Shown here: positions 12,501-23,165 of the stretch, piece after piece
Position numbering within the stretch: position 1 is the stretch's first letter
Layout of the letters: each line of letters opens with the position of its first letter
Source of the DNA: Zeugodacus cucurbitae
Taxonomy: Eukaryota; Arthropoda; Insecta; Diptera; Tephritidae
Length of the DNA: 64,000 nt
Assembly: GCF_028554725.1 (NCBI RefSeq)
Contig: NC_071667.1
Location: 84,606,001-84,670,000, forward strand
Direction: 5' to 3'
The notes under the pieces: generated by a model
The model's input: only the letters and a program-made list of their open reading frames with translations
The model's database searches: none
Told to the model about the DNA's origin: nothing
Translations under genes and position numbers: made by a program

Positions 12501-13629
12501 TTAGGGTAGTACGCGTCGTACGTTCATCGAGTGCCGTTGCTGCTACGGTTGGTACTTTCGGTGGCCTCTCTGCGCTTAGCACTTGTGAGACAGCAAAGTG
12601 CTGTTGAGCCAGCCAGCTGGGTTGGCGGCTAGCGCGTTCTGCGAGCGCACAGCGCCCGATACACATACACACGCTGGTATTCAATGGTTTGTACATATGT
12701 GTATGTGTCCACTTGTGTAGCAAAGTCGAATTGAATTTGGACTTGAGTTTGAATCGAATTCGTAAATTCAGTATTCCGGCGAACGAATAAACGTGCGAAC
12801 GTGTTCGCCGCGACGAATTCAGCGAGACAGCGAGCCAACAAAGTGAGCTTGAGACAGTGATTTCTGCTAAGACGTGTGCTATTTATTATAATTTATTTAC
12901 TTCACTTGAAATGCGATTTTTTTTTAATTCTGTACGTCGTGTGTGTCACTTATCTCATAAGCGCAAATGTCGCGATTTCGTTGTGCGATGTAATCAAAGT
13001 AAACGCCAATTAGACAAGCAAATAATAGTAATTAATGCTCATCGTATCATCGTGAAAAAGTGTTGTGCCAAAAAAAATATTTTAGAAATGCAATGTTGTT
13101 GTACAACAAATATTTCCAACAAAGTGAAGCTGGCAAAGCAAAGTGTCTCGGCGGCGGCATCTTAGCGATGTTTGCGCTGGAGAATTACCTAACTTAGTTG
13201 GCGCAATGAAATGAATTCATTTTCACCTCTTCTCAAACATATTTATATCTACGAGTATATAGATACATCTATATGTATACACACATAATTACTTACGTTT
13301 CTAACAGTTTACAGTAAATATTTAAACGTGGATTTGCCGTCTATTTTGTATTTAATTGTTAACACCACAGTTCATATATTCTATTTGTGTGAATCAACAA
13401 GAAGCAAAAAGCCCAGAACAAAACAAAGAAAATCAAACTAATAAAATTTAACTAAAGTACAAACATAAATCCAAATACAAAAGCATAAACTGTATTGAAA
13501 GGTATACAGGTGTAGAGGTACCACGAGTCAATGGCAAGTGGCCTGGTTGCCCAGCGTGAATTGTCTTCTTGCGAAAAATATTTGAAAGGGACAAGGAGCG
13601 GAATATTTTTTGAAATTAAAATTTTGAAC
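9600..13629. other. Gene-poor intergenic region
   Basis: No gene supported. AT-rich DNA with scattered ATGTACAT motifs. About 12480-12860 is distinctly GC-richer and looks like promoter or 5'UTR sequence rather than coding DNA (listed separately). No exon-like frame with splice sites was found. Confidence 0.5.
12480..13165 (+). promoter_or_regulatory. Possible promoter / non-coding first exon
   Basis: GC-richer than its surroundings up to about 12850. It contains an initiator-like TTCAGTATT at about 12766, followed by a purine-rich leader with repeated AGCGAG/ACAGTGA and then A-rich sequence without conserved coding features, as in fly 5'UTRs. It could be a distal promoter of PKD, whose recognised first exon is at about 22-23 kb, or of another gene. 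No donor could be assigned with confidence. Confidence 0.2.
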
Positions 13630-14510
13630 GACATCAAAGTCTATATATATATATATATATATATGAATATATATATTTTTATTTTTTAATTTTTTGTAAT
13701 TATGTATAAGATTTTTAAATTAATATTTATATACGAATAATTTTTTAAAAAGTTAGTAAAAACACTTTTAAAATTTATTTAGTTTTCTATTTTAATTATT
13801 AATAAATATTTATATATGTATGAATTTTTTTTATTAGAAAAACTATTTTAAAGTTAATTTAATTTTATTTTTTTTTATTTTTTTTATTATTTATAAAATT
13901 TTTAAATTAATATCGGAATTAATATACATGATATTTTAAAAAACGTTCTAAAATTAATTTTCATTAAATTCAATTTTTTTTTTATTATTTATAAATTAAT
14001 ATTAATGCATGATTTTTTAAAAAACTTTTTAAAATTTATTAAAATTAATTATAATTAAATTTAATTAATTTTTTTTAATTTTTTTAATTATTTATAATTA
14101 ATTTATACATGATTTTTTAAAATCTTTTTAAAATTTATTAAAATTAATTTTAATTAAATTTAATTATTTTTTTTAATTTTTTTGTTAATTAATTATAAAT
14201 TTTTTAAATTAATATTAATACATGATTTTTAAAAAAAACTTTTTAAAATTTATTAAAATTAATTTTAATTAAATTCAATTAATTTTTTAATTTTTTTTAA
14301 TTATGTATAAAATTTTTAAATTAATATTAATACATGATTTGTTAAAAATCTTTTTAAAATTTATTAAAATTAATTTTAATTAAATTTAATTAATTTTTTT
14401 TTTAATTCTTTAATTTTTTTTAATTATTTATAAAATTTTTGAATGAAAATTAATACATGATTTTTTAAAAACCTTTTTAAAATTTATTAAATTAATTTGC
14501 ATTTTACATT
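13630..14510. repeat. Extremely AT-rich degenerate tandem array
   Basis: About 880 bp of nearly pure A/T. After a (TA)n run at about 13640-13664, a unit containing ACATGATTTTTTAAAA followed by a run of AAAATTTATTAAAATTAA recurs; CATGAT occurs at about 13927, 14008 (as GCATGAT), 14108, 14221, 14333 and 14456, giving a period near 80-123 bp that drifts upward. The unit is rich in internal TTAATTAA-like palindromes. It is a local minisatellite or satellite-like block and encodes nothing. Confidence 0.8.
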
Positions 14511-15785
14511 CACTTTTTATCCAAAAATATTATTATAGAAAAAAGCACTTTAAATGAACCACAATTTTTCCTACATGGTCTACATACTTTGTAGATATGT
14601 ATTTGCTAAGCTGGGCAAATAGAATCGCGTGACTGGAACGCACACTTGCCACGCCACACGCTCTACAAGTGCATGAAGTCTATCCACTCGGTATTCTATT
14701 TAATTACAAACAAACTTTATTTGGCATGCAAATAGGTTCATGTGAATATGCATATGCCTCCTGCGAATTAGAATATACATGCATACATATAAACATAAGC
14801 TGTAGTAAAGGATTAGTAAGCGAAAGCGACACATTTGCCTTTGAATAAATAGACAAAAAGAAACTATTCAGACAGCAATTGGAAGGAGGTAAGCGCCTTT
14901 GGGACTGCCACTACTTAAAACTGTTGATATCAGGAGTATGTAATTACATGGCTACGCATTCAAGGATAATTAAACACTGTAATATTCATGCAGCATGTTA
15001 ACAAATGTAGAAGTAAGTCGCCTAGACGCGTGAACCCAACACACCTCCTTCGATAAATTGTCTACACATGTTGCCTAACTGTTGTTCCCTGCAAAGATAC
15101 ATGCAAAATTAGTCAATTACCTCTATAATTCACACACTTCAGCGCATATTTTATGAATTTCCATGCCTTCAGTTACTTCCAGAGAACTGGCCGCTGATAA
15201 GAGTGAATAGTAAATTGGTGCAAACTAATTTAATATTAATACATATTTTCACTCGCAACAATGAAGGATGGTCTATAAACCGTGTGCGGTGCGTCGAATT
15301 TCAAAAGCATCGCCAGCGCAAAGCTGATATGGGCTTTGCCGCGCCGCACGCCTTCCTTCCATATGTAAAGTGAATTACGCAAAAAGTTACACAGAAACCG
15401 CGCGCACACCAAATATGATGACTTTTCGGAATATTATCAGATGTACGAGTACATATGTATATACACAAGTACCGCATTGTATATGGGCAAATGTGTGCTT
15501 GCGGTTTTCACGACGATTGGAATGTACACACGAGTATTTGCGGGGACTGTGCTGAACCGCGAACAGCACCGCAGAATGCACAAACACCTTCACACACACC
15601 CATTTGCTTTGAATATGTGTGTATGTGTGTGTAGCGAATGCTCATCATCCATTCATCTATCTACTCGTATCTGTAAATGATTTTCGGATTGTCAGCATGT
15701 GAGCTGACTGACTAACTAACCGAATGTGTGATACAGTGTGCGGCACAGTGGGCTGGAGTAAATTTGAATTCGATATCGATTAATG
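14511..15785. other. Non-coding, no gene seen
   Basis: Mixed AT-rich DNA. A more GC-rich island at about 15270-15360 contains near-palindromic GCGCAAAGCTGATATGGGC sequence and could be a conserved non-coding element; no open frame here has splice support. Short CA/GT microsatellites occur at about 15585-15640. Confidence 0.4.
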
Positions 15786-15789
15786 GATT

Positions 15790-16605
15790 TTTCGCGGTCT
15801 TTCTGTCCATCCATCCGTATGTCCGTCCGTGCAAGCGATAACTTGTGTAAAAATTGAGATATCTCGGTGAAACTTAATACACGTGTTCTGTGGCACCATG
15901 AGAAGGTATTTGGCACTATGAGAAGGTATTTGGTATTGAAAATGTGCGAAATATTCCATTCACAAGAATTTTTGGCGTCCCAATCGTATTAAATTAGGAG
16001 CTTTCCTTATGCCACAATTTTAAAGTCCATCTGATTCGTTCAATTTGCAAGTTAAGCACCAGATTAGGATATCGGCAGAAAACTTTGCACAAATACTACA
16101 TTTCTAATGTGGCAATATCCGTCGACAAAATCGCCGAAATCGGACTATAACTTTTCAAGGTACCTGATATCGAACAAATGGTCACCGAAGCTTGTGGCTA
16201 ATTTTTCATCGAAAATATCGTTAATTCTCTCAGATATTCTAAAGCAATTCCAAGGAGAGGTGTTTCTTATAATAATGTGACTCTGTGCAAAATCAGATCA
16301 ATACTTCCTCTGGCCCCATATACGTTATATACCAATTACACTTTATGCCGGTTATTATGCGAGATATGAACAAAATTATTTAAGCTTACAATGATGATGT
16401 AGCTTGATGGCCAAAATAATTGAAATCGGTCCAGGAATTACCCCAGCTATATATACTATATATAATGATTTTCGTTATTCTAGTCGATTTTATGCCGAAT
16501 ATATGGATCAAATTGTGTGTTATCCTAAAAAAATTACATCAATAAATTGAGAGAATATTAAATGTTCGGTTACAGCCAAACTTAGCCCTTCCTTACTTAT
16601 TTTTG
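15790..16605. repeat. Second dispersed repeat family
   Basis: This block begins near a CTGTCCATCCATCCGTATG tract and ends with GGTTACAGCCAAACTTAGCC then CTTCCTTACTTA. It has no coding capacity. Inside it a 24-bp phrase (TGGCACTATGAGAAGGTATT with slight variation) is repeated at about 15890 and 15912. It directly adjoins a minus-strand mariner relic (about 16610-16790), paralleling the nested arrangement at 4177-5048. The match to a common fly repeat is judged from its ends, from memory. Confidence 0.45.
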
Positions 16606-16609
16606 GAAA

Positions 16610-16790
16610 TTGGGAAAAGTCATAGGGGGTCTTGTCTAGAGAACATGGGGGCTGTACATAGTTAAATAATTGTTTTTGGCCAAGAATTCACGAACAAGCA
16701 ACGAAGTGGGAGGTGTTTACAAACGAAAGCACCTCGTATAGTCTCTAAAAAGTGTTATGAGTAAGACTTGGCACATATTTGGAAGAGGAA
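16610..16790 (-). mobile_element. Mariner transposase relic
   Basis: Read on the minus strand, this piece encodes LLVREFLAKN (about 16676-16705) and further on a decayed YSPxL..PMTFPNF stretch corresponding to the YSPDL..CDFF region of mariner transposases. The roughly 32 bp around TTTTGGCCAAGAATTCACGA are the exact reverse complement of the matching part of the relic at about 19160-19192. Frameshifted and truncated; not functional. Confidence 0.6.
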
Positions 16791-16799
16791 AATACTTGT

Positions 16800-19155
16800 A
16801 AATGGCAACCCTTTCCATGATGATTATCATTAAAAGCACGTTATTCCTTTATCAATTCAACTGACTTCTTCATATTAATATGGAATACTTGCGCATACAT
16901 ACAGACATGAGCTAATATATTTACATATATACATATGTATGTACGTATATATGTATTTATTTTATTTATTTACTGAAAATTCATATATGTAAGCGAATGT
17001 GCAAAGCACCGAATGGCACTATAACAACAACAAACTGCAAAAAAACAGCTTAACAGCAAATGTGAAAGCATTAAACTAATCGCAAAAATAACATACACAA
17101 AGCCAATAGCACAATAAAAGTGAATACACACAAACACACACACACACATACATACGTGCATACGAGTGTACGCGTGTGTGGAGACGAATAAAATGAATAG
17201 ATTCGCAGAAAAAAGCGAATCGCAAGCGATAACAACAAGTAAGCAGATATGACAATAGCAATAGTACTGCAGCAACAACAACAACAACAACAATTAGAAT
17301 CGATAACGCGCTGCTAAAAACCAAAGTAAATAGCTAAGTATAAACAAACTTCGGTCTGTTTGTGTGTGTGCGTGTGTGTGTGCGTGATTCGCATGGCAAA
17401 TTTTTGTCACTTCACGGACTGGCGTGGCGTATACTTAATGTAGAACTTCCTGATCGAACAAGCGCGTGCGAATGTGAGTGCGTCAATAAAATAAAAAAAA
17501 AATACCGAGCGTGAGTGCAAACAAAACAAAGCGTAAGAAAAGTGCATGGAAACAGAAGTACCATGGAATAGATGGCATTACACGCTGCAAAGTAATGATG
17601 TAAAAGTAAAGAACGGCAAAGTGGAAATAAGAGCATAAGTGAAGTGAAAAAGGGCACCCACTAACCGAATGTCTGTATGTATGTGTGTCGCAGCAGTCTA
17701 ACCACGCGCAATGCCAACGGCTGACATTCCTTTCAACGACTCGCTCTTTCGAAGGTCTCGCCGCTGTGCACACACGGCGCAGTGTTAGTGGGGCACCTTT
17801 CTTTCTACTTAGACGCTTACTTTCTGCTTGGCTGTTTACGTAGGTTCAACTAATGACCTCGTTCGATGTCACCGTGCTATTGTCGCCGTGCCAAGCTGCG
17901 CATTTAATATGCAAGAAGCAATCGTGTGAAAGAACGTTGCAAATTACTCAAATATTTCAGAATTAAGTTTCACAACAAGGATAATACGGAATACGGTTCA
18001 ATTGAGTTATGCCAAGTAGGGACGTGAGTGCTATATTTTCAGCTTATTAGCACGTCTCAACGATACGTGTTGCTATTCCCTCCAGGTTCAACTTTTAAGA
18101 TATGCGAGTTTCGAGTAATTATATTGCGATGAAATTCAGAATGACTAAGACTTCGAAAAACAACTTCCTACATCACGAAAAGTCCCAAAACAAAAGGTTA
18201 TAGAAATTGATATTCGAAAATTGCATGTTTCCACGTATCATCTCAAGCTTTAGCCTTTTAGTAATACTCCAATCAAAAAATTTTCTAAATATTTATTTCG
18301 CACCACTGTACAAATTCTAATTCCAAGAAATCGTCAATAAAACCACTCTGCATGTTGTAGCCAAAGCTAAAAACAGTCTACAGCCGCTTTATAGACGACA
18401 CGTCGACACGCCTACAGTCATTCGTAATTTAATCTGCAGCAAATCCTTGGCTCACTATTGACCTTTGGCACTCGCAGAACTCTCCACACAACGCTATTTC
18501 CAACTACACACATACATATATATATCGGTGTATGTACAAAAACAGTTTTCAACGCAGGCTCCTCCGCTAACTTTTTTCACACATCACAACAACAAAGTGT
18601 TTCAATTCAACTATTCTCGGCGCATACTAAGAGCAGGGTCACGTAAAAATAGTTGCTTTCACAGCAGCCTTTCCTTTAATAAAATAGACTATTTATATTT
18701 AAACATTTTATTTATTCGAGCAAATATACATACATACATACATATATGGAGTAACTTTACGAAGTGAGAATATTTCGATACTTGGTGTCCATTTAATGTT
18801 CGTAAATTAGTTGATTGATTGGTATGACCTTGTCAGGAATCCAGAAAAAGAGTTTGGCACCATTTTGAAGCATTATTGTGTTACTTCAATTCAAGGCATG
18901 GGTGATTTGTACTGAAAAAAGTTGATCTGGTTCATGCAATTGCAAAGTAGTGTTTCAATAACCATTCTAGCTTAGGTATCACTTGCTATAAGACGCTAGA
19001 CCCTCGCAAGGAAAGCTCCGACAAATAGTTAATGTAAACAAATTTCCAAAGTTTTTCCTCGAGGTGGCAAATGTTCTGTATTTGTTGAGTTGAGAGTCCA
19101 ATATGGACATAACTCTGAAGTAGGATACAATTTTTTGCTATATTTTTTGCTTACA
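16800..19155. other. Non-coding, microsatellite-rich
   Basis: No gene seen. Contains CA-rich (about 17128-17150), CAA-rich (about 17270-17295) and GT-rich (about 17360-17385) microsatellites and an ACAT run at about 18724-18745. About 17690-17790 is GC-richer and may be a promoter. Open frames here follow the microsatellites and are not convincing. Confidence 0.4.
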
Positions 19156-19159
19156 CTTC

Positions 19160-19445
19160 ATTGCTTGTTCGTGAATTCTTGGCCAAAAACAATGCTCTAA
19201 TGAGTTTAGTAATTCCGTGTGACTTTTTCCTTTTACTAAAAATCAAGAGATTCAGAAAAGGCAGTTGTTTAACAAGCATACGAGAAATTATTGAAAGAGC
19301 CAAAGGCTAAACCAAAAGTCAAGTATGAGAAGTCAATCATCGATTCGAAGAAGCACTGGTATAAGTGCTTAATGTCGAATGGGGACAAATTAATATTTTT
19401 TTTTCAATAAACGAAAATTCTCGTAATTTTTTTAATACACCGGGT
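19160..19445 (+). mobile_element. Mariner transposase relic, 3' part
   Basis: Across frames one can read LLVREFLAKN near 19162-19190, then CDFF-like and lysine-rich sequence, then KYEKSIIDSKKHWYKCLMSN at about 19323-19380, matching the C-terminus of mariner transposases (compare KKRWHKCIISNGD at 4917). It is followed at about 19408-19440 by a decayed terminal repeat (AATTCTCGTAATTTTTTTAA). Multiple frameshifts and stops: a dead copy. The 5' end was not located. Confidence 0.65.
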
Positions 19446-19449
19446 AAAT

Positions 19450-21140
19450 CTCTTTTTCGCCTTCGCCTAGTCAATAGATCCACTTTCATGTTTAGTCATA
19501 TTCGGGTCACATCATTCTTGTTGCCTTCACAAGATCTGTTATATCTCAGTAAATCAATTGAAGACTTATTTTTTAATACATGTTTCCTTGAAACCAGTAA
19601 ATTAAAATCTTAACTCAGAGCATTAGATACTCAGGTGGTCAAAATAAAGAGCTTATCCATAATGACTTTGTCTTTAAAACCATACCTCTTACAAACTAAA
19701 GAAGGAATGTATAGCTTATTTATGTAATTCAAAACGATTACGAGCTGTCCTCCCCTCTTATCCCTTTTGGAATGCATTATATCCACAATAAAAGAAGATT
19801 AAAATTGATTCTTCATTATAAAACAGTTAATGGATTCAAGATTCAATGTATTTGCAATAGCTTAATGAATAATACAATGTTTTTGATTATAAACTACAAT
19901 ATAGATAAATTAATTTCTAACCTCACAATACACTACATACATACATACAAATAAATGCAGTTTCCCTTTGTATTCCAAAGTTGATTGAAATTTATTTTTA
20001 TATCGCGCAATTTATGCCGTTATTTGTTGAAATCGAGCTTTCAATGGCTTGCAGCAAACAATTGTATTCGCAACATTCCATTCCTCGTGGAAGCCATCTG
20101 GAGAAGACGCTACAAACAAATAAACAATTTATTGTCAGCCCAGTAGGACTAGTATAAACGTTTTGACTTTCGTTTGAAAGAGCAAAAATTATTTATCTAA
20201 CATTTGGAATTTAGAAATCTGCATTCATCAGTGAAATGCATTTGTTTGCGATTTCAATTGTAAATACTATTATGCCAAGCCGAAATTTTCAAACTGAGCG
20301 CCTAGTTGAATTTCTATGACGTTGGCAACATTGCCCTTGATTGCCCGTTTACAAATTGCAACTAACTGAGTTAGCTGAAGAGCGGCTTTGTAGGAGCGAA
20401 GAGCGGAAGAGAGTTGAACTATCAAACGCATACACATGCATACTCATACGCATGAGTGTGTGCATGCGGTACGCCAGCCGACCGGTATATGCCAGGCAAC
20501 AACAAAGTTAAATGTGAAACTGTCGGAATTGCGGTTTAATTTACATCTAACAACGACTTAACAAATGCTTAAGTTCTGCTGCACACACACACACGCTTGC
20601 CGACTGCCATGCCTTCCGTACTCGTACGTACATACATATGTACGTAAGCTGTGCGCATGAAAGCGAGTTAGCGGCGGCGGTAATGAATGCAATGCCAAGC
20701 GAAAGCCACAAGTAGCAAATGCTTAAAGGAATGTTTTGTTGGCGTCATTGCAGCACTCACACACACGTTTCCCCACGCCCCAGGCCCCACCAAAAACTGG
20801 TAGAAAGAATCAACTTAACTACATTTTGTATGTCTGTCTGAATGTATGTATGTGCAGTTATGTTTGTAGCATAAGTGTGGAAGTAAACAGGCATCTCTGT
20901 CATATCTGCTGTGTATCGAATACATATGGACTTTCGTTGGCTTTACATACGAATATGGCAAATGATCTGTATGTATGTGTACATATTATTTACAAATAAC
21001 CAACGGAGCTACGAGGCTTCGCCGCGAAAAATTAGCAGTCAAATTAGTAGTTTTTATTTAAAATATGAAAATAATGGCAGCGTTGTTCTACCAGAGATCA
21101 TGTTATCTTCCGCTTCATTCAGATTTATAGGACTTTTCAT
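19450..21140. other. Non-coding, no gene seen
   Basis: AT-rich sequence, then a GC-richer stretch at about 20390-20720 with a CA microsatellite and a nearly palindromic CGTACGTACATACATATGTA region. I see no exon with acceptable splice sites. Confidence 0.4.
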
Positions 21141-21189
21141 TTGATTTTAGCTCAATGGTCCAGAATTAGAGGTTCGATCCCATACATCA

Positions 21190-21615
21190 AGGTCTTTCCG
21201 GGTTCATCCCGAACGACAACCTAAAAATCTGAATCCAAAATACCAGGGTCTCTTTGGTTCAGACCGAACTTCCCCATAGGAACCTAAAAATCTCGATCAA
21301 AAATGCCAAAGTCTCTTTGGTTCAGACAGAACTTCCCCATGATAAGTTAGATCTCATGCACAAAGGTCTCATCTGCTTTAGACAAAACTCCAACCAAAAA
21401 GTTCGATCTGGTCTTGACCAAGGTCTCTTCTGCTTTAGACAAAACTCCAAACCAAAAAGCTCGATCTGGTCTGAACCAAGGTCTCTTCTGCTTCAGCCCG
21501 AGCTTAGTGATTCTCCTGCTTCATCCAGAACTTCACCGTAAAAAGTTAGATTCCATACACCAAGATCTCTTCAGTTTCATGCCGAACTCCGAGCTTTTTA
21601 TCTCTCCCCAGACCC
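21190..21615 (+). repeat. Degenerate minisatellite, about 57-60 bp unit
   Basis: About seven diverged tandem units, each with a GGTCTCTTCTGCTTCAGAC-like head and an AACTCCAACCAAAAAG / TCGATCTGG-like tail. Heads start at about 21190, 21247, 21310, 21365, 21421, 21479 and 21564. The two central units are almost identical; the outer ones are more diverged, as expected of an array homogenised in its centre. Open frames reading repeated FRQNS/LDKTP-like peptides are by-products of the period, which is near a multiple of three. Confidence 0.7.
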
Positions 21616-21619
21616 ATTA

Positions 21620-22180
21620 CTAAAAGGTATATAATGACCAAAGCGCAATCTGAAACTCCAAAATTTCACAGACCGAAATTTCCATAATTTCTGTTGTTTT
21701 ATCTCCATTCACGAAGCATTTAGTTACAGTTTTCCCAATATGCTCTGTATATTGTCTTTAAACTTTCAAAAGTGTCTACCAAAGACAGTCTGAAGATCAC
21801 ATGCGGACACAAGAGTAAATACAATATATTCTAGTATTTCTGTGTCTTACATTCTGCTGCTGCTGCTTCAAGCTCACATTTCGCTTCCACACCAACTAGT
21901 TGTGTTTGATTCGTTTTATTATTGCTTTATTTTATTTTATTTTATTTTTTTTTTTTGTTTTTGTTTTTGTTTTTTATTTTGTGGTAAAACGAGTTTTCGA
22001 GCTGTGAGTTTATTTCTCGCTATTTGTTTTGCTTTCTTAACCTGCCTTGTCTGACTGATACTCTCATGTGCATACTCGTCTACACCAGCTTACCAAACTA
22101 ACCGCGTATTGGTGTTGGTGTTGGTGTTGACTGCTGGCGCAAACTTCTGGCCAAGCAGGCGGCCAACTCGTCATACTACA
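21620..22180. other. Upstream region of PKD
   Basis: Non-coding AT-rich sequence with poly-T (about 21930-21975) and a triple GGTGTT repeat at about 22110-22128. It probably contains upstream regulatory sequence of PKD; I cannot name a binding site with confidence. Confidence 0.35.
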
Positions 22181-23165
22181 TTCGTACGTTGTGAACTGAG
22201 CTGAGCGGTTGCTTTTTGTACTTAGCTTAGCTTAACACTGTTTCTATAGCTGCTCAGCATTGCTTAGTCTACGCTTTGGGAATTGAAGCATTCGATATTT
22301 CATGGCACATGTGAGGTAGTTATTAAATTCATTCCATAAAACTTGTGCTTTTGCTAAAATCGAGAATTTTGTGGCGAAAATTCGTTGTGAAAAATAAAGA
22401 GAAAACGCGGAAAATAGCGTGAAAGTTGTGTGAAAATAGCTGTGCATTAAAGCGTTCCAGCACACCGTTTCCACACTCGCACACTTGCATGAGCCATTCC
22501 ACAGACACACGTATATATATGTATATTCATATATATATATATATGTATATATAAAAAAGTTGTGTGTGCCGTCTAATGCAATTGTGTGTGTGTGTTGCAG
22601 TGTTTGAATGCACTTGTAGACGCCACGGCTAGCGACCAGCAGCACTTTAGCGCAGCAAACGCCAGGAATATCGTGTAAATATTTACACTGAGCTAATAAA
22701 AAGTGCGCTTTGACGGTATTTTAATGAGCCAAGTGAACAGTACTGCAACTGAAAAAGTGAAACAAAGCTTAAAATAACAAAGAAAAAATATAAAAGAAGG
22801 AAGTGAAAAAACTTACAGCAACGGAAGCAACATAAACATCCGTAAAAGGCCAAGAGTTGCAGAGTTTTCAAAAATAAAAACAAAAAGAACAAACAACAAA
22901 AACTAAGTGCGACTAAGTAGTGGTGAAAATAAATAAAAGCGATAAATAACAACAACAGCAACAATCGCACTTCCGAACTACAGTTAAAATTTTATGACAA
23001 CAGCTTGAGTAACATTGGCAATCGAAGCAGCAGCGCTGAAGAGTCACCAAGTCGTGGTGAACTATTACAAATTAGCAACAACAGCGGCCATAAAAACAAC
23101 AACAACACTTTGATATAATTCGAAAAGACCAACATCTAATGACTACAACACAACAACAATTACAA
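22180..23165 (+). promoter_or_regulatory. PKD: Probable PKD promoter and non-coding first exon
   Basis: From about 22180 the sequence takes on typical fly 5'UTR character: stop-rich, purine-rich and full of CAA/AAC triplets (about 22940-23160). It ends in a strong donor at 23165|GTAAGT. The next good acceptor (TTCCTTTTAG) is at 27960, in front of the exon that carries the PKD start codon, so I infer a 4.8-kb intron in the 5'UTR. The transcription start is not defined. A short upstream frame, ATG at 23139 (MTTTQQQLQ), would run across the splice into ENS and a stop, a possible uORF. Confidence 0.45.

Noticed and set aside
12115..12841. Overlapping open frames of up to 202 codons on the minus strand
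   Set aside because: Several frames are open together in a GC-richer stretch; the peptides have no domain or consistent codon use, and no splice pair supports them. Better explained as promoter or leader sequence.
16970..17773. Hydrophobic minus-strand frames (LLLLLLQYYCYC-like)
   Set aside because: Poly-Leu/Val/Cys peptides arise from CAA and CA microsatellites read in reverse.
21148..21181. tRNA gene
   Set aside because: Box A and box B matches are only 23 bp apart and no acceptor or anticodon stem can be folded. At most a truncated tRNA-like relic.
21254..21623. Frames encoding repeated LDKTP/FRQNS peptides
   Set aside because: They are translations of the minisatellite, not a repeat protein: the units differ by indels that break the frame.
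22244..22970. Minus-strand frames within the PKD leader exon
   Set aside because: They are shadows of a CAA- and AAG-rich leader; the peptides are Leu/Phe/Cys-rich low complexity without splice support.
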